64,000 nucleotides of DNA from Caldithrix sp. (GTDB taxonomy: Bacteria > Zhuqueibacterota > Zhuqueibacteria > Thermofontimicrobiales > Sulfurfontimicrobiaceae), in NCBI GenBank assembly GCA_020722815.1, contig DYKB01000014.1, positions 46,561 through 110,560 on the forward strand. Direction: 5' to 3'. Positions 1-7,497 of the stretch are shown here, one piece after another; position 1 is the stretch's first letter, and each line of letters starts with the position of its first letter. The position numbers were made by a program, and so were the translations under genes. Below the pieces are notes generated by a model that was given only the letters and a program-made list of their open reading frames with translations, was not told where the DNA came from and searched no databases.

Positions 1-351
1 CGAATTATTACCGTCTGTGAAGACCGGGAAAATATATTTTCAACATTTCGAAAAGCATTTTCATTTTTCTGGCACCATAAGGGAAAAATGCTGGGCCTGT
101 ATTATATGATTTTGCTCTATGCGGTTTTATTAACGGTTTTCTATTGGCTTTTAGCCGAATTGCTTCATTTTGACAAATCAATTTCAGTTGTTTTAGTGAT
201 TCTTGTGCAGCAAGTTTATGTTTTAGCCCGATTTTTCATTAAATTTCTATTTTATGCGGCGCAAAAAAATTACTATATCAGTCAAACCAGAATCCTGGAG
301 CCTGTGGAAGGGGATTTTCCGAATACAAATTCGGAAATACTTTTTGCATAG
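1..351 (+). CDS. C-terminal part of an integral membrane protein (5' end outside window)
   Basis: The reading frame is open from base 1 to the TAG at 349-351, so the gene begins upstream of the window. A methionine at 88 could be mistaken for a start, but about 29 in-frame codons precede it. The visible part contains two strongly hydrophobic stretches separated by a short charged loop (roughly codons 31-54 and 58-80), followed by a polar tail ending SEILFA. I recognise no family. It is best described as a membrane protein tail with its C-terminus in the aqueous phase. Confidence 0.6.
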   Translation, partial: RIITVCEDRENIFSTFRKAFSFFWHHKGKMLGLYYMILLYAVLLTVFYWLLAELLHFDKSISVVLVILVQQVYVLARFFIKFLFYAAQKNYYISQTRILEPVEGDFPNTNSEILFA

Positions 352-415
352 GTTTGATGGGTTTCGGTTTTAGTCGTGAAATGATACGATTGTGTTATAA
401 AATGAGGGGGGGAAA

Positions 416-519
416 GCGTGATGCGTAATGCGTCATCCGTGACCTGTACTGCATAAAAAATGTTGTATCTTAAACTTTGTTAAAAATACGTTTGACGCAT
501 TTCGTTTCATGTATCACGC
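416..519. repeat. Imperfect palindrome with TGCGTAATGCGT-type arms
   Basis: The left arm near 416-438 (GCGTGATGCGTAATGCG) and the right arm near 494-519 (GACGCATTTCGTTTC then CACGC) are imperfect inverted copies enclosing about 55 nt of AT-rich sequence. Related iterated GCGTAATGCGT segments occur at 1123-1186, 2718-2740, 23013-23040, 49336-49358 and 53035-53065, always between genes. It is a dispersed intergenic repeat of unknown function. Confidence 0.5.
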
Positions 520-586
520 CCATAATCTCAATTAAAAAGATAATCCTGGTTATCATAACGTATTAAAAAGACTTTGCTACTCATAA

Positions 587-1120
587 ATGATTGAAAAAAT
601 TAGCTTTGAAGATCTTGTTAAATCCCGGCCGACGTTAGAAGAAGCGCAAAAATTACCTCGCCACCCGCTTTACGGGATTGTTGATAATGTGCGCTCGCTT
701 TATAATGTTGGATCAATTTTTCGGACGGCTGATGGTGCCGGGCTTCGGAAATTATTCCTGTGTGGTATTACCGGCTGTCCGCCTCATAACGAGATTCACA
801 AGACCGCACTGGGGGCTGAAGAAAATATTGAATGGGAATATATTCAAAATCCTGTTGATGCGGTTCTTGCTCTCAAAGAAGCAGGTGTAAAAATTGTCAT
901 TCTGGAGCATACACATCAAAGTCAGCCTTTTCAAAGGGCTGCATTTCAGTTTCCGGCGTGTCTGGTCGTTGGGCACGAGCATTATGGCGTATCTGAAGAT
1001 GTGGTAAAATTGGCAGACATGGCCATTGAAATTCCCATGTTTGGTTTAAAAGGTTCGCTGAATGTGGGGGTCGCTTTTGGCATCGCGATTTATCAGATGG
1101 TGGGGCAGTTGACAATGTAA
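587..1120 (+). CDS. SpoU/TrmH-family RNA methyltransferase
   Basis: This 177-residue protein is an SPOUT-fold S-adenosylmethionine-dependent RNA 2'-O-methyltransferase, the family that methylates tRNA or rRNA riboses. All three SpoU motifs are visible: motif 1 NVRSLYNVGSIFRTADG near residues 35-51, motif 2 VVGHEHYGVS near residue 126, and motif 3 IPMFGLKGSLNVGVA near residue 150. It is a single-domain form without the N-terminal RNA-binding extension of TrmH/RlmB, nearer TrmL-like lengths. No clear Shine-Dalgarno site precedes the ATG. The exact RNA target cannot be told from sequence. Intergenic palindromic repeats lie on both sides, so it is probably transcribed alone. Confidence 0.9.
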   Translation: MIEKISFEDLVKSRPTLEEAQKLPRHPLYGIVDNVRSLYNVGSIFRTADGAGLRKLFLCGITGCPPHNEIHKTALGAEENIEWEYIQNPVDAVLALKEAGVKIVILEHTHQSQPFQRAAFQFPACLVVGHEHYGVSEDVVKLADMAIEIPMFGLKGSLNVGVAFGIAIYQMVGQLTM

Positions 1121-1122
1121 AA

Positions 1123-1186
1123 CGTGATTTGTCATACGTGAGGGGGCAATAAAAATTACGCATTCCGTTTCACGCATTACGTATCA
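1123..1186. repeat. Dispersed ACGCATTACGTATCA-type repeat
   Basis: The segment contains GTGATTTGTCATACGTGA followed by ATTACGCATTCCG and CACGCATTACGTATCA, so the two halves are rough inverted copies. The second half closely matches 23013-23040 and 49336-49358. It is another member of the short intergenic family seen at 416-519. Confidence 0.5.
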
Positions 1187-1260
1187 AATATCGCAATAAT
1201 ATATTGATTTTGTCATGAAGGTTTACTGAATCATTACATATTATAAAGAGAAGATTTCCA

Positions 1261-1581
1261 ATGAACCTCAAACAAATTTTTGAACATAGTATTCGAAATC
1301 CAGACGCCATTATCCCATTTATTCTCGCTTTACCAAAGTATTTTCGACTTTTCTGGAGATTGCTTGGGGACAACCAGGTTTCACTTTTTCCGAAAATTGT
1401 TTTTATCATGTCCCTGATTTATTTCATTTCGCCATTGGATTTTTTACCTGAGTTGTTAAATCCTTTTATTGGCTATTGTGATGATGTGCTGATATTTATT
1501 GGGGCTGCTCGCTATTTTGTGAAATCCGTGCCGCCTGAAATTATTCAGCAGCATCTCCGGGAGATGGGATATGAACTGTAA
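1261..1581 (+). CDS. DUF1232 (YkvA-type) small membrane protein
   Basis: This 106-residue protein matches the DUF1232/YkvA pattern: a basic N-terminal segment, then a hydrophobic stretch with the signature YFISPLDFLPELL, then GYCDDVLIFIGAARYF. In the family this region forms a short membrane-inserted hairpin whose SP(I/L)D(L/F)(I/L)P motif is invariant. Members are common and functionally uncharacterised, though some are linked to envelope or stress genes. A weak purine run (AGAGAAGA) precedes the ATG. The gene stands alone between two repeats, so context gives no clue to function. Confidence 0.85.
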   Translation: MNLKQIFEHSIRNPDAIIPFILALPKYFRLFWRLLGDNQVSLFPKIVFIMSLIYFISPLDFLPELLNPFIGYCDDVLIFIGAARYFVKSVPPEIIQQHLREMGYEL

Positions 1582-1607
1582 ATTTTGAAAAATATATAAA
1601 AAAGCAA

Positions 1608-1779
1608 CTTAATACGTATCCGCTCAATTTCCAGGTGGAATAGTACTGCCTGTCATTGCGAGGAGCGTTTTTGGCGACGAAGCAATCCCCTCACACGACA
1701 TCAGGAGATTGCTTCGGCAAAAAACACCTCGCAATGACAGGTTTTTTCACACCCAGTTATTGAGCGGATATCTTAATAC
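1608..1779. mobile_element. MITE-like element, GTATCCGCTCAA ends, 8-bp target duplication (copy 1)
   Basis: The element at 1616-1771 begins GTATCCGCTCAAT and ends ATTGAGCGGATAT, a 12/13 inverted match. It is flanked by a perfect 8-bp direct repeat CTTAATAC (1608-1615 and 1772-1779), the mark of transposition. The interior (about 1650-1742) is a second long palindrome with TGTCATTGCGAGG / CCTCGCAATGACA arms. It has no coding capacity. The same ends with another cargo occur at 34145-34307. Confidence 0.85.
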
Positions 1780-1808
1780 AGTAATATGTGTTTAGATAAA
1801 ATTGCTGC

Positions 1809-2633
1809 TTATTTTTGGCAATTAGGACAAAAAAACGTGCTGCGTTGTTTTTGAACGATTCGTTGAATCTCGGTTTGACAAATCGGGCAGGACTCGCCAT
1901 GATTCCCATATACCTGAAGATATTTTTGAAATTCACCGGATTGATTTTCGGCATTTCGAAAATCGGCAATGGTCGTTCCTTTAAATTTTATGGACCGATT
2001 GAGAATTTCCGGAATGATTTCATGCAGCCGATTCAGTTCTTCGGCTGTAATGCTTCTCGTATTGCGCTGCGGATGGATCTGGCATAAAAAAAGAATTTCC
2101 GAAGCATAGATATTACCAATGCCGGCAATTTTTGATTGATCCATTAAAAAAGATTTCATTTCCAGATTACAATGATATAAAAGCGCCTGAAGTTTTTCTC
2201 GTGTAAATTGAAAGGACAAGGGTTCGACTCCCAGACGATCCAAAACGGGCAATTTTTCACCGGGTTCTTTAAAATAGAGCCGACCCAGCGTTCGGGTATC
2301 TTTGAATAGTAATTGACTTCCATCCTGAAAATAAATGATTTCGCGAATATAGGGATCATCATCGATTGGAGTTGCCTGACACATCAATTTACCTGTCATT
2401 CGCAAATGGATGATCAACTCTGCCTCGTCATCCAGTGAAAGGATGATAAATTTTGCCCGGCGGGTAATATTTTTAAAAACATGTCCCATTAATCTTATTG
2501 CAATTTTGTCCGCAGGATAATTTATCCAGCGTTGTGGCCGAAAAATTTTGACACCGGTAATGGGATTGTTTAACATGCGGCCGCAATGTAAAAGTTGGCG
2601 AACCACGGTTTCAACTTCGGGTAATTCGGGCAT
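1809..2633 (-). CDS. mutM: Formamidopyrimidine-DNA glycosylase (Fpg/MutM)
   Basis: This bifunctional base-excision repair enzyme removes 8-oxoguanine and formamidopyrimidines and nicks the abasic site. The N-terminus MPELPEVETV supplies the catalytic proline (P2, after Met removal) and glutamate (E3), which fixes the start. The beta-turn lysine lies in RRAKFI (about residue 60). The helix-two-turn-helix DNA-binding segment is DQSKIAGIGNIYASEILF. A C-terminal zinc finger has Cys pairs CPIC and CPNC with the conserved Q-R-STFF before the last pair. At 274 residues it is of normal length. It is convergent with the DUF1232 side and divergent from the PLP enzyme at 2808. Confidence 0.97.
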   Translation of the reverse strand: MPELPEVETVVRQLLHCGRMLNNPITGVKIFRPQRWINYPADKIAIRLMGHVFKNITRRAKFIILSLDDEAELIIHLRMTGKLMCQATPIDDDPYIREIIYFQDGSQLLFKDTRTLGRLYFKEPGEKLPVLDRLGVEPLSFQFTREKLQALLYHCNLEMKSFLMDQSKIAGIGNIYASEILFLCQIHPQRNTRSITAEELNRLHEIIPEILNRSIKFKGTTIADFRNAENQSGEFQKYLQVYGNHGESCPICQTEIQRIVQKQRSTFFCPNCQK

Positions 2634-2717
2634 AAATTCGTCTCCTGAAAATTTTGTAAATTGAAAAGAATATTATATAACCACAGCGTGTCTTAAAAGT
2701 TGCATTTTATTTGGGGG

Positions 2718-2740
2718 ACGTGATGCGTAATGCGTAATTT
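2718..2740. repeat. Short GACGTGATGCGTAATGCG repeat
   Basis: A GACGTGATGCGTAATGCG segment of the dispersed family seen at 416-519 lies in the divergent intergenic region between mutM and the PLP enzyme. Only one good arm is visible, with a degenerate CTTCACGTTAC further right near 2773. Confidence 0.4.
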
Positions 2741-2807
2741 AGAATTAAAAATCGAAGCTGCAAATTTTTATCTTCACGTTACAAAAATCATATAATGGAG
2801 GGAAAAA

Positions 2808-3800
2808 ATGAATTTTAAACTACCGGCTCGTAAAAAAATCGCTCTGCTTCCCACGCCAATTAAAAAGCCCATTCATCTGGGAGACCAGTTTTCACCACAT
2901 CAAATATTTATTAAGCGTGATGATTTGACGGGTTGCACGTTGACTGGCAATAAAATTCGAAAACTTGAATTTTTGGCTGTTGATTATGAAAAACAGGGTG
3001 CCGATGTCCTGATTACCTGTGGTGGTGTTCAATCCAACCATGCCCGTGCCACCGCTGTTCTCGCCGCGGAAACCGGCTTAAAATCGCATCTGGTGCTGCG
3101 GGGAAGTCCTGAAGAAGGACGTGGTGGTAACTTTTTTTTGAAGCAATTGGTTGGCGCGAAAGTGACTTTTATTACTGCGGATGAATATCGTGACCAGCGA
3201 AATGAAATTATGGAGCAGATTGCCCATGATTATGCAAAACAGGGTCAAAAGGCTTATATTATCCCCGAAGGTGCTTCGAACGCACTTGGTGCCATGGGGT
3301 ATTTGCATGCTGTTTCCGAAATGGTGCAGCAATGGAAAGAGTTGAAAGTTCGTTTCGACTTGATGGTGGTTCCGGTTGGCTCGGGCGGTACTTATGCGGG
3401 TTTACTACTGGGGAAGCATTTGTATAAACTTGATATTGAGGTTATTGGTTTCAATGTTGCGGATACGGCTGAATATTTTGTGAACCGGATTTTTGAAATT
3501 TCGCAGGAGGTAAAAAGGGATTATGGCCTGGATGCCGGAATAAAAAAATCGGATATTCATATTATTGATGGTTATGTCGGTATCGGGTATGCGAAAAGCC
3601 GGCCGGAAGAAATAGAACTGATTCAACGAATAGCACGAGAAAACGGTTTGATTTTGGACCCGGTTTATACCGGCAAAGCCATGTATGGGCTTCTCGAGCA
3701 GCTAAAGCAGGGAAATTTGAAAAAATACAAGAACATTCTTTTTATCCATACCGGTGGGATCTGGGGGATTTTTCCGGCTGAGGACCTGTTTTCCAAATAA
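2808..3800 (+). CDS. PLP-dependent D-cysteine desulfhydrase / ACC deaminase family enzyme
   Basis: This 330-residue fold-type II pyridoxal-phosphate enzyme belongs to the group containing D-cysteine desulfhydrase (DcyD) and 1-aminocyclopropane-1-carboxylate deaminase. The probable Schiff-base lysine is K49 in GNKIRKLEF, and the following GGVQSNHARA (S76, N77, H78) binds the substrate carboxylate and phosphate. VPVGSGGTYAGL is the second glycine-rich phosphate loop. The ATG has a strong GGAGG site (AATGGAGGGAAAAA). Sequence alone does not separate D-cysteine, D-serine-type or ACC substrates. D-cysteine desulfhydrase is the commoner role outside plant-associated bacteria. It is monocistronic. 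Confidence 0.85.
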   Translation: MNFKLPARKKIALLPTPIKKPIHLGDQFSPHQIFIKRDDLTGCTLTGNKIRKLEFLAVDYEKQGADVLITCGGVQSNHARATAVLAAETGLKSHLVLRGSPEEGRGGNFFLKQLVGAKVTFITADEYRDQRNEIMEQIAHDYAKQGQKAYIIPEGASNALGAMGYLHAVSEMVQQWKELKVRFDLMVVPVGSGGTYAGLLLGKHLYKLDIEVIGFNVADTAEYFVNRIFEISQEVKRDYGLDAGIKKSDIHIIDGYVGIGYAKSRPEEIELIQRIARENGLILDPVYTGKAMYGLLEQLKQGNLKKYKNILFIHTGGIWGIFPAEDLFSK

Positions 3801-3814
3801 AAAAGCAATGTCAT

Positions 3815-5215
3815 TTAATCGAAGGTGAGACCTGAATCTTCAATAAATCGATAAAGCGTGGCCCGGGACACGCCGAGGATTTGGGCTGCTTTGAGTTTAT
3901 TGCCATTCGCCTTTGAAATCGCTTCTCGTAGACTATCGATATCTAATTTCCGTTTGCGGCGCTGACGGTGATTGTTTGTTGTCTTGCTCAGGTGATTTTG
4001 TGTTAAATTGGGAGGCAGGTGTTCCAAATCAATTACCTGGCTGCGGCGTGATTTCACTATCGCATATTGTATTGTGTTTTGAAGTTCCCGAATATTCCCT
4101 GGCCAATGATAATCCAGCAGGGCGCCCATTGCTGACGATGACATTTTTGGGGGGATACGTTCATTTTCCAGTGTCTCTTTTTGTAAGAGATAGTCCAGAA
4201 TCAGCGGGATATCTCCTTTACGTTCCCGAAGTGGCGGTATATGAAGCGGTACGACACAAAGTCGATAGTATAAATCCTCGCGGAAATGTTTATTGGTGAT
4301 TTCTTTTTGCAGATCACGATTGGTGGCACTGACGATTCGAACGTTGACGCGGGTTGTTTTTTCACTTCCGACCCGTTCGAAGGTGCCTTCCTGGAGCACG
4401 CGTAATAATTTGACCTGCATCCGGGGCGAAATTTCACCAATTTCATCTAAAAAAATGGTTCCATGATCGGCGATTTCAAAACGTCCTTTTTTATCTCGAA
4501 AAGCACCGGTAAAAGCCCCTTTAACATGCCCGAATAATTCACTTTCCAGTAAGGTTTCCGGCAAAGCGCCACAATTGACGGCTACAAATGGATAACCTTT
4601 TCGGCTTCCCAGATTATGAATTGCCAGTGCGACTAACTCCTTACCCGTTCCACTTTCCCCCTGAACAAGGACGGGGACATCGATTTCTGCCAATTCTCGA
4701 ATCACATCGAATAGTTCCAACATTTTCACATCCTGTCCAATGATACCGGCAAATCCTTTCTGGAGGCCTATTTGGCGTTGGAGTTGATTGAACTCGGTGA
4801 TATCTTCAAAGATTAGCACCGTAAGTCGCTGATCACGGTAATTGAGGGGTGAGGCGCTGATAAGTAAATTACGGGATTCAAACTTTTCGCCAGCTTTTAT
4901 TTTCAATGTGACTCGCTTGCGTACCTGTTTTTTTCCATTCAATGCTTCGGTAGCTACTGCCAGCAAATGACATCGCGTACAATTTTCATGAAAGCCACAG
5001 GCACTGGCATTATTCACACCTACCTCACATTTAATCGCATGGCCGATGAGGAGTTTTTGCGCTGTTTCGGGATCCCGGCCAAAATTTTTGTGAAACGAAT
5101 GATTAACAGCCTGAATTCGATGATCCTGGTCGATAATCATCACACTGCATGGAATAGCGTCAAAGAGCGTTTTTAAAAAGTTGTCTTCGTTCAGAAATGT
5201 CGATAGAGTATCCAT
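3815..5215 (-). CDS. Sigma-54-dependent transcriptional activator with Cys-rich PAS domain
   Basis: This 466-residue NtrC-type activator has a PAS sensor (about residues 12-140), an AAA+ domain (about 155-385) and a Fis-type helix-turn-helix (about 425-466, ending [13 protein letters not shown]). Walker A is GESGTGKE (186-193), the sigma-54 contact loop is GAFTGA (233-238), and Walker B is FLDE. The PAS carries four cysteines spaced C-x9-C-x5-C-x2-C (63, 73, 79, 82), suggesting a metal, haem or redox-sensing site. I chose the ATG at 5215. The frame is open 36 codons further to 5323, but that extension has no sensor-like sequence. No sigma-54 (GG/GC) promoter was found in the window, so the target genes are unknown. 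Confidence 0.9.
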   Translation of the reverse strand: MDTLSTFLNEDNFLKTLFDAIPCSVMIIDQDHRIQAVNHSFHKNFGRDPETAQKLLIGHAIKCEVGVNNASACGFHENCTRCHLLAVATEALNGKKQVRKRVTLKIKAGEKFESRNLLISASPLNYRDQRLTVLIFEDITEFNQLQRQIGLQKGFAGIIGQDVKMLELFDVIRELAEIDVPVLVQGESGTGKELVALAIHNLGSRKGYPFVAVNCGALPETLLESELFGHVKGAFTGAFRDKKGRFEIADHGTIFLDEIGEISPRMQVKLLRVLQEGTFERVGSEKTTRVNVRIVSATNRDLQKEITNKHFREDLYYRLCVVPLHIPPLRERKGDIPLILDYLLQKETLENERIPPKMSSSAMGALLDYHWPGNIRELQNTIQYAIVKSRRSQVIDLEHLPPNLTQNHLSKTTNNHRQRRKRKLDIDSLREAISKANGNKLKAAQILGVSRATLYRFIEDSGLTFD

Positions 5216-5347
5216 AAGTTTTAACTTCTTGATTAGTATCCCAATAGCATTCGGTGTCCATCTGGAAAGAATTGCTAATCCATTAGGTAAATTTGATGTC
5301 CGGCAAGCATGAATAAAGTTCAACTAAATCATATTCAGCAATTTAGT

Positions 5348-5375
5348 AATATAATAAAATTTTAAAAACGATCAA
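5348..5375 (-). promoter_or_regulatory. Predicted promoter for the sigma-54 activator gene
   Basis: On the minus strand TTGATC (5370-5375) and TATATT (5348-5353) are separated by 16 nt, giving a 5' leader of about 130 nt before the ATG at 5215. This also argues against the longer reading-frame start at 5323, which would leave almost no leader. Confidence 0.45.
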
Positions 5376-5490
5376 GTTATTTTTTATACCATTCTCACGA
5401 TTAATGCTCAGAATTAGGTTGGTGTTATAAAAGTATACAGTTTTCATTCAATGTGGCTAAAATTTAGCTGATTTTTTATGAGGCAGTAGA

Positions 5491-6708
5491 TTAATGACGC
5501 TTCTCAGCACCGGATTGAGTTGAATCAATATTTTCAAATCGAAACTGCGAAACGTATAAAATCAGATTTCCACTCACCGGATGCCGGCTTCTGATATACA
5601 TTCGCCCCTTCAAATCAACAAATTTGAGGATAGCTTCCGGTAATTCGGTGATTTCAAAGGTCTGTAAATAACGACCCGTGGCATCAAAAAGATTATAACT
5701 GTGTTGAAAACGTGTTCCCGACTCATTCTCTTCAAAATCGGAATTACTAAATTGTTTACGGAAAATTTGACGTAAATCCTGAATATGGGATTGACCCTTG
5801 TCTAAAATATGAACGAGAATTTTTCCATCCGGTAGCTCGAAAACCTGAGATTGGATACGCTGGCATAACAACATGTAAGCCTCAAAAGGAACACCGGGGA
5901 CCCGAACGATTTCCGGCTCCGGATCATTCAGCGAACGTTTGCTGATAATTTTTTTTAATTTTCCATTCTTATCAAAAATCCGAAGCTGATATGGATAATG
6001 AACCATGTCAATTAAATTTTGATTGCGTAAAAAGCTAATTTGACTGTTTGAAAACGGATTAACAAGCAGGCGATGTTCTTTTAAAAGTATGGGTTCTCCA
6101 AAACTGCTCACCAATTTGCCATCTGCATCAAATTGATGAATTGCATACTGATTATCCACAAGAGAATCACTTTGAATTGCCAGATTTAAACTGGAAAGAA
6201 AAATCTGTCCGGCATTATTAACCCCCAGATTGTACATCTGCCCCATTTTCGGCGTAAAAGAGGTTTTTAATTTTTTTGAGGGATTATAAATAAAAATTTT
6301 TTCACCCTGTGAACTCATGATATAAAGGGTACCATCACCAGAAATTTCTAATTGACAGGGCATGCCGGTGGAGTCATGCAAACTATCGGCATTGATTTCA
6401 TTTATCCACTGCCCCAGTTGATTAAAAATTCGAATGACGCCGGCCTGAAAATCACAAATATAAATATTTCCCGCTTCATCAACGTCGATATCCGTGATGC
6501 TTTTCAGATATGCGGGTGAATTTGGATCGGAATCGCCAACAACTAACTCAGGAATTAATGCGAGTCGGTATTGGTTTTGCCAGATTCCCTGACTACTATT
6601 TTGAACATATTCAACACCCTTCCTAACTTCCCGAAATCCATCCCAATCATCCGAAGTTGAACAGGAAAATAATAGGATGAGGAACAGAGAAAAAATAATT
6701 CGCGGCAT
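5491..6708 (-). CDS. Outer-membrane/periplasmic lipoprotein with six-bladed beta-propeller (NHL-like)
   Basis: The 405-residue product starts with a short hydrophobic signal and a lipobox ending LLFSC (lipidated Cys16). The body contains blades of the 6-bladed propeller/NHL type: ITDIDVDEAGNIYICDFQ followed by IRIFNQLGQWI (about residues 68-100), then ISGDGTLYIMSSQGEKIFIYN. Such lipoproteins are abundant in Bacteroidota and relatives and are usually of unknown ligand. A strong GGGAGG site lies just upstream of the ATG. It is transcribed alone, with a MITE-rich gap upstream. No catalytic motif is visible, so a binding or scaffold role is likely. Confidence 0.8.
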   Translation of the reverse strand: MPRIIFSLFLILLFSCSTSDDWDGFREVRKGVEYVQNSSQGIWQNQYRLALIPELVVGDSDPNSPAYLKSITDIDVDEAGNIYICDFQAGVIRIFNQLGQWINEINADSLHDSTGMPCQLEISGDGTLYIMSSQGEKIFIYNPSKKLKTSFTPKMGQMYNLGVNNAGQIFLSSLNLAIQSDSLVDNQYAIHQFDADGKLVSSFGEPILLKEHRLLVNPFSNSQISFLRNQNLIDMVHYPYQLRIFDKNGKLKKIISKRSLNDPEPEIVRVPGVPFEAYMLLCQRIQSQVFELPDGKILVHILDKGQSHIQDLRQIFRKQFSNSDFEENESGTRFQHSYNLFDATGRYLQTFEITELPEAILKFVDLKGRMYIRSRHPVSGNLILYVSQFRFENIDSTQSGAEKRH

Positions 6709-6984
6709 AAAACCTCCCGCATTTATTTAATTTATGATTACTCTTTTTAATTTTCCATGTTTCATGAAACAGTAAAAATTCATTGTTAAGCTGAAGAGAG
6801 GTAATGAAAAATATGAATTTGGTCAACTCAATATTATATGATTAATTATTATTACAACGTTAAGTTTCAAAGACTCATAAAATCTGAAATTCTAAAGTCG
6901 AAATTAACGATGTTCTCGATTAATGAAGGACCCCCTCCTGCCTCCCCCAAATTCCAAAATACGGAATTGGGGGGAGATACAGCG

Positions 6985-7228
6985 CATAGCCGTCAGGTTA
7001 AGGCTTTAAATCATTAATAAACAAATGAATAGCCACGAGCTTTAGCTCGTGGATCATCATGCTCCCCCAATATTAAAGTGGGTTGTAACCCACAGGAGTT
7101 TAAAGACTCGGGCTTAAAAGCCCGGTGATTATAGGGCGGCGTTCATAGAACCACGAACTAAAGCTCTTGGTAATTCAATTATAACTTATTGAAATTCATA
7201 TTGTTATCACCTTAACCGGACGGCGATG
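6985..7228. mobile_element. Nested element with CATAGCCGTCAGGTTAAGG ends and hairpin array
   Basis: This insertion lies inside the larger element. Its ends CATAGCCGTCAGGTTAAGG and CCTTAACCGGACGGCGATG are inverted copies with two mismatches. The flanks AGATACAGCG (6975-6984) and AGATACCGCA (7229-7238) match at 8 of 10 positions and look like a decayed target duplication. The sister copy at 13618-13900 has a single AGATACAGCG at the same place. Inside are four short hairpins: 7033-7052, 7078-7093, 7109-7124 and a degenerate one at 7151-7170. Confidence 0.75.
7033..7170. repeat. Array of four REP-like hairpins
   Basis: Perfect small palindromes follow one another: CCACGAGC-TTTA-GCTCGTGG (7033-7052), GTGGGTT-GT-AACCCAC (7078-7093) and CGGGCTT-AA-AAGCCCG (7109-7124). 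CCACGAACTAAAGCTCTTGG (7151-7170) is a decayed version of the first. Hairpins of this look accompany REP-associated tyrosine transposases in many genomes, but none is encoded here. Confidence 0.65.
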
Positions 7229-7497
7229 AGATACCGCAGGGGTCAATTTTTCATTGAAAACGACTTCCGCCAGGAAAAAACAGCTCATTCTCGAATTGTA
7301 AATAAATTTATTTTTTAACTTAACGTTGTAATATTATATACTGCAAAAATTATTCTTTTTTAAGCGGGTATCGAAAAGAAATTTTTTAAATTCAGGGAGG
7401 GACGTCCGATGGTTATCAAGAGAAAGTATCAGAAGCCGCTTTAGGGGTTAATTTTAACGTGGAACGGTGAACTTTGAATGTTGAAACCTTAAACCGT

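Larger units (their letters stand above)
6852..7331. mobile_element. MITE-like element with TTACAACGTTAAGTT ends, interrupted by a second element
   Basis: The ends TTACAACGTTAAGTT (6852) and AACTTAACGTTGTAA (to 7331) are perfect inverted repeats, flanked on both sides by TATTA (low complexity, so weak as a target duplication). The left about 130 nt and right about 100 nt match the intact copy at 13618-13900 closely, but about 245 nt are inserted between them (see 6985-7228). No protein is encoded. It fills the gap between the lipoprotein gene and the 3' end of carB. Confidence 0.8.

Noticed and set aside
2215..2235. GGTTCGACTCC resembling a tRNA T-arm
   Set aside because: It lies inside the mutM coding sequence with no acceptor or anticodon stems around it.
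3913..4299. Plus-strand ORF of 128 codons within the sigma-54 activator
   Set aside because: It mirrors a strongly conserved AAA+ coding region on the other strand, has no ribosome site and shows no family motif.
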